This document shows, one piece after another, positions 1 through 5,058 of a stretch of DNA of 8,828 nucleotides (the stretch's first letter is position 1; each line of letters begins with the position of its first letter). Source of the DNA: Pseudomonadota bacterium. Its GTDB lineage: Bacteria; Pseudomonadota; Alphaproteobacteria; Rhizobiales; Segnochrobactraceae. The translations under genes were made by a program, and so were the position numbers. The notes beneath the pieces were generated by a model. The model was not told where the DNA came from and made no database searches. It saw only the letters and a program-made list of their open reading frames with translations. The stretch covers positions 1 to 8,828 of the forward strand of contig JAEZMP010000401.1 of NCBI GenBank assembly GCA_023442215.1, given 5' to 3'.

Positions 1-1
1 G

Positions 2-397
2 GCCTACGGCGTCCGCTCGCCTGTGGTGACCGCCTGGGACACGGTGTTCGCGGACATCGCGCTCGAGGCCGGCGCGCGCCTGCCGATCGACGCCGCCACG
101 GAAGAACGTGCGCTCTATCTCGTCGATGGCATCGTCGAGATCGCAGGCGACCGGTTCGAATCGGGCCGCCTTCTGGTGCTGCGCCCGTCCGATACCATAA
201 CCGTCGAGGCGGTCACCGCGGCGCGGTTCAGCCTGATCGGCGGCGCGACCATGGACGGGCCGCGTCATATCTGGTGGAACTTCGTCTCGTCCTCGACCGA
301 ACGGCTGGAGCAGGCGAAGGCCGACTGGAAGGCCGGCCGGTTCTCACCCGTTCCCGGCGAGACGGACTTCATTCCGCTGCCGGAATTCGGCGGCTGA
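2..397 (+). CDS. Pirin family protein, C-terminal part (5' end outside window)
   Basis: This is the last 131 residues of a pirin-like bicupin protein, read in frame from base 2 to a TGA at 395-397. The N-terminal cupin half, which normally carries the metal-binding histidines, lies outside the window. The visible part matches the Pirin_C domain: it opens with AYGVRSPVVTAWDTVFADI, has a beta-rich core, and ends with the diagnostic RHIWWNFVSSS, then an EQAKADWKAGRF-type helix and a FIPLP tail. Pirins are cytoplasmic cupins; some bacterial members have quercetin 2,3-dioxygenase activity and others act as regulatory partners, so the function of this one cannot be set from sequence. The GTG at position 23 is in frame but internal to the conserved domain, so it is not the start. 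The gene converges with the flavin reductase gene across 27 bp. Confidence 0.93.
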   Translation, partial: AYGVRSPVVTAWDTVFADIALEAGARLPIDAATEERALYLVDGIVEIAGDRFESGRLLVLRPSDTITVEAVTAARFSLIGGATMDGPRHIWWNFVSSSTERLEQAKADWKAGRFSPVPGETDFIPLPEFGG

Positions 398-415
398 TCC
401 GACAAGCCGCTTCTT
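390..415 (+). terminator. Possible weak rho-independent terminator after pirin
   Basis: A 6-bp perfect inverted repeat, GCGGCT (390-395) and AGCCGC (405-410), encloses a 9-nt loop and is followed by TTCTT (411-415). It overlaps the pirin stop codon and lies in the 27-bp gap between two convergent genes, where a terminator is expected. The stem is short and the T tract is interrupted, so this is a tentative call. Confidence 0.35.
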
Positions 416-424
416 CCGGGGCCG

Positions 425-973
425 CTAGCTGCCGATAGCCTTCACGGCCGGCGCCGCGGGCAGAGGCTGCGCTGCCACCGGCTCGGAGTCGAACGGCACG
501 AAGCGGCCGTAGCTGCGCCGGGCGTGAACAAGCGGGCTTGCATCCGCGCGCGGCATCGCGACCGCTTCGAGGCCGCCGATGAGCACCCAATGCGTGCCGT
601 GGCGCACGGCATTCTCCAGGCTGCAATCGAACACGGCGAGCGCATCCTCGAGCACCGGCGACCCGGTGGCGAGGGTCGTCCACCTTCCCGTCGCGAACTT
701 GTCCTCGGCCGCGGTCCGCCCGGCGAAGACGTCCGAGATATATTTCTGATCGTCGCAGAGCAGGTTGACGCAGAACACGCCGTTGCGGTGCAGCACCTCG
801 GTGGAGGCGTTGCTGTCCTTCACGCACACCAGCAGCGACGGCTTCGGCGAGTCGGCCGAAAGGGTCGAAACCGCGCTGACCGTCAGCCCTGCCCGCCCGG
901 CCGGGCCATCGGTGGTGACGACGGAAACCATCCAAGCCGCCCGGCTCATGCCGTCCAGAAACGCCTGACGCAC
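425..973 (-). CDS. Flavin reductase family protein (RutF/HpaC-like NAD(P)H:flavin oxidoreductase)
   Basis: This 182-residue protein belongs to the flavin reductase-like FMN-binding split-barrel family. Such proteins use NAD(P)H to make free reduced FMN or FAD for a partner flavin-dependent monooxygenase. Visible family marks are the N-terminal helix leading into VSVVTTDGPAGRAGLTVSA (about residues 16-34), a PSLLVCVKDSN strand (45-55), FCVNLL, and the FAGR segment before a GTH..LIGG.EAV core. RutF of the pyrimidine-degradation pathway shares the TTDGPAGRAG stretch, but no other rut gene is visible, so the partner oxygenase is unknown. The last 20 or so residues are an Ala/Pro-rich extension beyond the domain. 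The start is GTG at 971-973, preceded by GAGGG (979-983) with 5-nt spacing; an in-frame ATG at 947-949 would cut into the first conserved helix. It is divergent from the lipoprotein gene. Confidence 0.88.
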   Translation of the reverse strand: MRQAFLDGMSRAAWMVSVVTTDGPAGRAGLTVSAVSTLSADSPKPSLLVCVKDSNASTEVLHRNGVFCVNLLCDDQKYISDVFAGRTAAEDKFATGRWTTLATGSPVLEDALAVFDCSLENAVRHGTHWVLIGGLEAVAMPRADASPLVHARRSYGRFVPFDSEPVAAQPLPAAPAVKAIGS

Positions 974-997
974 GCTGACCCTCGCAATCCGGTTGAA

Positions 998-1043
998 GAA
1001 AGAAAACGAAATGGAACGAAACCGATCGAAACGGAGACGTCAA
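998..1043 (-). promoter_or_regulatory. Helically phased TTTCG array beside a TTGACG hexamer
   Basis: Read on the - strand, TTTCG occurs at 1031-1027, 1021-1017 and 1011-1007, with a fourth partial copy TTTC at 1001-998. Spacing is exactly 10 bp, about one helical turn. A -35-like TTGACG sits just upstream at 1043-1038, and the flavin reductase GTG begins 25 bp downstream of the last copy. No good -10 hexamer lies 16-18 bp from the TTGACG, so the promoter part is weak. The arrangement could be a cooperative regulator-binding site or intrinsically bent DNA. Confidence 0.4.
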
Positions 1044-1351
1044 CCCGACGGCCCATCTGCGACCGGCGTGGGGCTTATGTAGTCACGCGCGCAGAACCCC
1101 GCCACGGCTATCGCTGCGCACATGGAGTTTTTCTCCCGCGATGCACGCCAAGGCCGTGTGGAAGACGAACTTCCGGCATCGAAACCGGCGCCGGAGCATG
1201 ATATTGCAGATGCGGAATTCTTTGGGGCTGGTCTTTGCGGGCGCTGTTCGGGAGAGCGTCGCCATCCATGATCGACGAAACCGTGCGCGGGCCGCTTGGG
1301 GCACCCGTCCGGTGGCGTGCGCCCCGTTTGGCGGAAGCTGACGACCCGGAC

Positions 1352-1358
1352 GGAGGGG
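1352..1358 (+). promoter_or_regulatory. Ribosome-binding site deciding the lipoprotein start
   Basis: GGAGGGG lies 8 nt before the ATG at 1367. It selects this start over the in-frame upstream start codon at 1235, which would place 44 residues with no signal-peptide character ahead of the lipoprotein signal. Confidence 0.75.
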
Positions 1359-1366
1359 AAGCCAAT

Positions 1367-1864
1367 ATGGCCCGGATTATCGGAAAAGGACGTTTTCTCG
1401 GCGCGCTGCTCGCTGCCGGCCTGCTGGCCGGCTGCCAGACGGCATACCAGGAAGAAGGCTTCTGGACCGACGGTGGCGTCAGCGCCGCGCAGGTCACCTC
1501 GGACACCTTCCGCATCACGGCGCGCGGCAACGAGTTCACCGAACAGTCGACCATCAGCGACTACGTGCTGCTGAAGTCGGCGGAGACCGTGAAAGCCGCG
1601 GGCTTCTCACATTTCGGCATCGTGTCCGGCCAGGACATCACCAGCCAGAGCACCTACCAGACCTCCCCGGGGACGTTCGAAGTCACCAAGAAGGGCAAGG
1701 TCGTCACCTTCCAGCCGCCGACCTACGCGACGTCCATCCGGCCCGGCCAGCAGACCATCGTGCAGGGCTTCAATCCGCCTCCGGGCGAAGCACTGCCGCC
1801 GGGGACCTATTCGGCCGACGAGATCATCCGCTTCATCGGCAGCCGGGTCGAACGTCCGTCCTGA
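1367..1864 (+). CDS. Small lipoprotein, CC0125/CC1285 family-like
   Basis: This encodes a 165-residue lipoprotein. Residues 1-22 form a type II signal peptide: basic RIIGKGR, a hydrophobic run, and lipobox L-A-G-C with the acylated cysteine at residue 23. Residue +2 is Gln, not Asp, which fits sorting to the outer membrane by the Lol system. The core carries DTFRITARGNEFT followed by DYVLLKSAETVKAAGFSHFGIV (about residues 47-86). This resembles the conserved block of the alphaproteobacterial CC0125/CC1285 lipoprotein family, in which a beta strand precedes an LL.SAE helix and a G..F.I strand. The second half is low in recognisable motifs, rich in Thr, Pro and Gln, and ends with a YSADEIIRFIG helix. 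No biochemical role is known to me for this family. It is probably a single-gene transcription unit; a strong hairpin starts 29 bp after the stop. Confidence 0.82.
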   Translation: MARIIGKGRFLGALLAAGLLAGCQTAYQEEGFWTDGGVSAAQVTSDTFRITARGNEFTEQSTISDYVLLKSAETVKAAGFSHFGIVSGQDITSQSTYQTSPGTFEVTKKGKVVTFQPPTYATSIRPGQQTIVQGFNPPPGEALPPGTYSADEIIRFIGSRVERPS

Positions 1865-1892
1865 TCTGTATGTCCGCATCACGGCTGCAGGG

Positions 1893-1924
1893 GGCCGGCG
1901 GGGTTCGCCGGCCTCGGTGAGGCC
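1893..1924. terminator. Overlapping GC-rich hairpins in a convergent gap (probable termination zone)
   Basis: GGCCGGCG (1893-1900) pairs perfectly with CGCCGGCC (1906-1913) around a 5-nt loop. A second hairpin, GGCCTC (1910-1915) with GAGGCC (1919-1924) and a 3-nt loop, shares bases 1910-1913 with the first, so the two cannot form fully together. They lie between the convergent lipoprotein (stop 1864) and dioxygenase (stop 1997) genes. A less perfect stem follows at 1931-1961 (CCGAC/GTCGG with inner CCGG/CCGG). No T tract follows on either strand, so this is not a canonical intrinsic terminator; position is the main argument. Confidence 0.45.
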
Positions 1925-1996
1925 CATAATCCGACCGGACCGGCAGCACCGGCCGCGTCGGTGCGCCCGCAATGCTCCGGGTTACGCCGGCCGCGC

Positions 1997-2821
1997 TCAG
2001 GCGACGCGGAGGGCATCCTCCGCCGCGGGATGGAAAGCGTAGGCGTCCATCATCAGCGAGCCGTACTGGCCGGAGGCATGGATATGTTCCGTCCTGAGCC
2101 CCTCGCCGGCGGCGCCGAGGGCCACGAAGATCGGCAGCAGGTGATCGTCGGTCGGGTGGCTGCGCACCGCGTGGGGAGCGAGCCGGCGATAATCGAGCAG
2201 GTCGGCGACCGCGCCCGCCTCCAGACGCCCGGTGAACCACTCCGTGAACTCGGCCGCCCAGGGCGCCGGCGGCGCATCGCGCGGCACCAGTCCGCCACGC
2301 TTGCGGTCGAACACCTCGCCCAGATTGTGGGTGATCGAGCCCGATGCCATCACGAGCACACCCTCGGCGGCGAGCCCCTGCAAGGCCTGCCCGACGTGGA
2401 AGTGGTGGGCGGGATCGAGCCGCGGCTGGATCGAAAGCTGGACGACGGGGATATCCGCCTGCGGATAGATCAGCGACAGCGGCACCCAGGTGCCGTGGTC
2501 ATAGCCGCGATCGAGCGCGAGATGGGCCTCGAGGCCGGTCGAGATCAGCCTCTCCGCGACCAGCCGGGCGAGCTCCGGCTCCCCGGGTGCCGGATAAACC
2601 TTCTCGTAAAGCTCGCGCTCGAACCCACCGAAATCATAGATCATTCCGGGATGTTCATCGGCGACGACGACCGGCGCCTCGGTCATGAAATGCGCCGAGA
2701 CCGACAGGATTGCCTTCGGCCTCGGCAGCGCCGCGCCGTAGGAGGCCATGAAGCGCCGCGCCGGGCTGTCATAGAGCGCCATGTTGGGCGCGCCGTGAGA
2801 AATGAACAGGGTCGGCAACAT
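1997..2821 (-). CDS. DODA-type class III extradiol ring-cleavage dioxygenase (YgiD-like)
   Basis: This 274-residue cytoplasmic protein belongs to the LigB/DODA superfamily, whose members open catechol rings. E. coli YgiD and plant betalain DODA cleave L-DOPA between carbons 4 and 5 to a seco-dopa product. The four conserved histidines of the metal/active site are all visible: His9 in FISHGAPN, His44 in SVSAHF, His165 in ASGSITHNLG, and His222 in the HPTDDHLLP segment. GYDHGTWVPLSLIYP (106-120) is another family hallmark. Length is typical and no part is missing, so an active enzyme is expected. The start is ATG at 2819-2821, with AGGAGG (2830-2835) 8 nt upstream. The natural substrate is unknown; related proteins in bacteria accept several catechols, and the DAHP synthase two genes upstream does not define it. 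It lies 182 bp downstream of ynfA and may have its own promoter. Confidence 0.92.
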   Translation of the reverse strand: MLPTLFISHGAPNMALYDSPARRFMASYGAALPRPKAILSVSAHFMTEAPVVVADEHPGMIYDFGGFERELYEKVYPAPGEPELARLVAERLISTGLEAHLALDRGYDHGTWVPLSLIYPQADIPVVQLSIQPRLDPAHHFHVGQALQGLAAEGVLVMASGSITHNLGEVFDRKRGGLVPRDAPPAPWAAEFTEWFTGRLEAGAVADLLDYRRLAPHAVRSHPTDDHLLPIFVALGAAGEGLRTEHIHASGQYGSLMMDAYAFHPAAEDALRVA

Positions 2822-2966
2822 GGGCCGTGCCTCCTCGCCATCGAAAGCCGGCGTCCGTCATCGGACCGCGGCGGATGCGGATGGGTGATGATCTGCCGGA
2901 CAGCATAGCGACCCCGGCGCCCGCGTACGAGAACGGGACGCGCCGACGCACTGTCGCGCTTTACTG

Positions 2967-2996
2967 AACAATGACGAGGATTGTCGCTCGATTGTT
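2967..2996. repeat. ATTGT/ACAAT inverted and direct repeat cluster
   Basis: On the + strand, AACAAT (2967-2972) and ATTGTT (2991-2996) are a perfect 6-bp inverted repeat. An inner CGAG (2975-2978) pairs with CTCG (2987-2990), giving a 10-bp stem with a 2-nt bulge and an 8-nt loop. The loop contains another ATTGT (2980-2984), so ATTGT repeats directly at 11-bp spacing and ACAAT-N7-ATTGT forms a smaller palindrome. It sits 8 bp past the ynfA stop and about 145 bp upstream of the dioxygenase start. It could be a terminator-like hairpin for ynfA (no T run follows) or an operator for the dioxygenase gene. Confidence 0.4.
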
Positions 2997-3003
2997 GAGC
3001 GGA

Positions 3004-3333
3004 TCAGGCCGGACCACGCGGTGCCAACAGCACGACACCGGCACCGACGACGGCAAGCGCCGCACCGGCGATATCCCACCGGTCTGGCGCGCGGCCCTCG
3101 ACGAGCCAGAGCCAGATCAGCGAGGCGGCGATATAGACGCCGCCATAGGCCGCGTAGGCGCGGCCGGCGAACTCCGCGTCGGTGCGCGTCAGCAGCCACG
3201 CGAAGATCGCGAGCGCTGCGAGCCCGGGCAGAAGCCACAGGGCGGGGCGACCCAGCCGCACCACCTGCCAGACTGCGAAGCAGCCGGCGATTTCGAAGAG
3301 GGCGGCGAGAGCGAAGATCGCTATTCCTGCCAC
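3004..3333 (-). CDS. ynfA: YnfA/UPF0060 family small inner-membrane protein
   Basis: This encodes 109 residues with four predicted transmembrane helices at about 2-22, 31-49, 59-79 and 86-105. Conserved family text is clear: ALFEIAGCFAVW in helix 1, LWLLPGLAALAIFAWLLTR, then GRAYAAYGGVYIAASLIWLW, and a VEG.RPDRWD-like loop (here VEGRAPDRWD) before helix 4. The family resembles the small multidrug resistance fold; E. coli YnfA has been linked to export of toxic cations, but the role in this organism is unproven. Family length is about 108-110 residues, which points to a GTG start at 3331-3333, preceded by GGAGAAGG. The frame stays open upstream to 3561 but runs into the DAHP synthase gene and adds no family-like sequence. 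The 38-bp gap after the DAHP synthase stop suggests co-transcription. Confidence 0.9.
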   Translation of the reverse strand: MAGIAIFALAALFEIAGCFAVWQVVRLGRPALWLLPGLAALAIFAWLLTRTDAEFAGRAYAAYGGVYIAASLIWLWLVEGRAPDRWDIAGAALAVVGAGVVLLAPRGPA

Positions 3334-3343
3334 CGCCTTCTCC
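3334..3343 (-). promoter_or_regulatory. Ribosome-binding site supporting the ynfA GTG start
   Basis: On the - strand GGAGAAGGCG immediately precedes the GTG at 3333; GGAG is 6 nt from the start codon. No ATG is available near the family-expected N-terminus, so this site decides the start. Confidence 0.65.
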
Positions 3344-3371
3344 AGTGTCGTTCGTTCCGTCGGAACGTCGT

Positions 3372-4847
3372 TCAGACGCCGGTGGTGATGCCCTGGGGGC
3401 TCGCCAGGCCGGTCGCCTTGTGGTCGCGCTCGCGCTTCAGGTTCTCGGCCAGCAGGAACGCCAGCTCGATCGCCTGCTCCGCGTTGAGGCGCGGGTCGCA
3501 CTGGCTGTCGTAGCGGGCGGACAGGTCCTCGGCCGTGATCTCGCGCGCACCGCCGGTGCACTCGGTCACGTCGCGGCCGGTCATCTCCACATGGATGCCG
3601 CCGGCATGGGTGCCTTCCGCGCGGTGAACCGAGAAGAAGGTCTCGACCTCACGCAGGATGCGGTCGAACGGCCGGGTCTTGTAGCCGTTGGCCGAGATGG
3701 TGTTGCCGTGCATCGGATCGCACGACCACACCACCGAACGCCCTTCCCGCTCCACCGCGCGGATGAGGCGCGGCAGGTGCTCGGCGACCTTGTCGGCGCC
3801 GAAGCGGGCGATCAGGGTCAGGCGCCCCGGCTCGTTGTCGGGGTTGAGGAGGTCGATCAGCCGCAGCAGGCCGTCGGCTTCCATCGACGGACCGCACTTG
3901 AGGCCGATCGGGTTCTCGACGCCGCGGCAGAACTCGACGTGGGCATGGTCGGGCTGGCGGGTGCGATCGCCGATCCAGATCATGTGGCCCGACGTCGCGT
4001 ACCAGTCGCCCGTGGTCGAATCGACGCGGGTCAGCGCCTGCTCGTAGCCGAGCAGGAGCGCCTCATGGCTGGTGTAGAGGTCGGTCGAGCGCAGCTGCGG
4101 CACGCTGTCGGAATCGATGCCGCAGGCCCGCATGAACGCCAGCGTCTCGGTGATGCGCGCGGCGATCGCCTCGTAGCGGTCGCTCTGCGGGCTGTCCTTG
4201 ACGAAGCCAAGCATCCACTGGTGCACGTTCTCGAGGTTGGCATAGCCACCCTGGGCGAACGCGCGCAGCAGGTTGAGCGTCGCCGCCGACTGACGGTACG
4301 CCGCTTCCATGCGCTGCGGATCGGGCGTGCGGCCTTCCGGCGTGAACGCGATGTCGTTGACGATGTCGCCACGGTAGGTCGGCAACTCGAGGCCGTTCTG
4401 GATCTCGGTCGGCGAAGACCGCGGCTTGGCGAACTGACCGGCAATGCGGCCGACCTTCACCACGGGCTGGGCCGCGGCATAGGTCAGCACCACCGCCATC
4501 TGCAGGAAGACGCGGAAGAAGTCGCGGATATTGTCGGCATGATGCTCGGCGAACGATTCCGCGCAGTCGCCGCCCTGAAGCAGGAAACCTTCACCGGCGG
4601 CGACGCCGGCCAGAGCCTTCTTCAGCTTGCGCGCCTCGCCGGCGAACACCAGCGGCGGATAGCTCGCGATGCGGCCCTCGACCGCGGCGAGCGCCGCGAG
4701 ATCCGGATAATCCGGCACCTGCACGATCGGCTTCGCCCGCCAGGAGGTGGGCGACCACGCCGGCAGTCCGGCGGCCGCATCGCGGGCGAGCCGCGCCGCA
4801 TTCTTCGGCGCGAGAACGGAGGGCTTTATCGACCTCGTCTCATTCAT
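3372..4847 (-). CDS. Class II 3-deoxy-7-phosphoheptulonate (DAHP) synthase
   Basis: This 491-residue enzyme condenses phosphoenolpyruvate and erythrose 4-phosphate to DAHP, the committed first step of the shikimate pathway to Phe, Tyr, Trp, folate and quinones. It is the class II (plant/Mycobacterium) type, not the E. coli AroFGH type. Diagnostic blocks in order are LLQGGDCAESFAEH (89-102), KVGRIAGQFAKPRS, HMIWIGDRTRQ, GLKCGPSM, VVWSCDPMHGNT (372-383) and GGIHVEMTGRDVTECTGG (416-433). The four metal ligands expected from the M. tuberculosis enzyme are present as Cys95, His380, Glu421 and Asp451 (in CDPRLN). Length is close to the family's usual 450-480 residues. The start is ATG at 4845-4847 with AAGGTGA (4853-4859) 5 nt upstream; upstream in-frame codons to 5144 lack family-like sequence. 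Bacterial relatives carry aroG or aroF symbols inconsistently, so none is assigned. Feedback regulation cannot be read from the sequence. Confidence 0.96.
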   Translation of the reverse strand: MNETRSIKPSVLAPKNAARLARDAAAGLPAWSPTSWRAKPIVQVPDYPDLAALAAVEGRIASYPPLVFAGEARKLKKALAGVAAGEGFLLQGGDCAESFAEHHADNIRDFFRVFLQMAVVLTYAAAQPVVKVGRIAGQFAKPRSSPTEIQNGLELPTYRGDIVNDIAFTPEGRTPDPQRMEAAYRQSAATLNLLRAFAQGGYANLENVHQWMLGFVKDSPQSDRYEAIAARITETLAFMRACGIDSDSVPQLRSTDLYTSHEALLLGYEQALTRVDSTTGDWYATSGHMIWIGDRTRQPDHAHVEFCRGVENPIGLKCGPSMEADGLLRLIDLLNPDNEPGRLTLIARFGADKVAEHLPRLIRAVEREGRSVVWSCDPMHGNTISANGYKTRPFDRILREVETFFSVHRAEGTHAGGIHVEMTGRDVTECTGGAREITAEDLSARYDSQCDPRLNAEQAIELAFLLAENLKRERDHKATGLASPQGITTGV

Positions 4848-5058
4848 GACGTTCACCTTGCATTCCGGCCGCCGAACTCCGGCGATCCGGGAGAATTGGG
4901 CGCTTATACACACCGTTGCCGGGAATGGCCACAGGGCTTGGGACAACCAGCGCGAGGGCCGGGAGACAGCGCGCCCGCGCCCCGGAAGAGGAAGGCGACC
5001 GGCGGCCCTCCCGATGCGGCGCCCTATCGCCGACAAATCGCCCTTGTCCTGCCCGGTT
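4848..5058 (-). promoter_or_regulatory. DAHP synthase upstream region with candidate -10 element
   Basis: This 211-bp gap between the acyltransferase stop and the DAHP synthase start is long enough for an independent promoter. On the - strand a TATAAG hexamer (4908-4903) would place transcription start roughly 50 bp before the ATG. The best -35 at standard spacing is only TGGCCA (4931-4926), far from consensus, so the promoter call is weak. No leader peptide rich in aromatic residues and no attenuator-like T-tailed hairpin was noticed. Confidence 0.3.

Larger units (their letters stand above)
974..1366. other. 393-bp divergent intergenic region
   Basis: This stretch separates the flavin reductase gene (- strand) from the lipoprotein gene (+ strand) and should hold both promoters. 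The part next to the flavin reductase holds a purine/pyrimidine-asymmetric, 10-bp-periodic array (998-1031) and a TTGACG hexamer on the - strand (1043-1038). The rest (1044-1350) is GC-rich, with a 10-bp palindrome CCGGCGCCGG at 1185-1194. Open frames crossing it have no good ribosome-binding site and no recognisable domain, so I see no convincing gene here. A small RNA cannot be excluded from sequence alone. Confidence 0.6.

Noticed and set aside
524..1201. A 225-residue + strand frame overlapping the flavin reductase gene
   Set aside because: Most of it is antisense to the flavin reductase, the rest runs into the intergenic region, and no domain or ribosome-binding site is visible.
1141..1341. 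Possible 66-residue small gene in the divergent intergenic region
   Set aside because: There is no Shine-Dalgarno sequence before the ATG, no signal peptide or membrane helix, and its Arg-rich composition looks like random GC-rich translation.
974..1366. A tRNA, riboswitch or known small RNA in the largest intergenic gap
   Set aside because: I found no cloverleaf, TPsiC-like box or recognisable riboswitch core; only a short palindrome and the phased repeat stand out.
3334..3561. N-terminal extension of YnfA by 76 residues overlapping the DAHP synthase gene
   Set aside because: YnfA proteins are about 108-110 residues and start directly at the first membrane helix; the extension is antisense-like, Arg/Pro-rich filler read from the coding frame of DAHP synthase.
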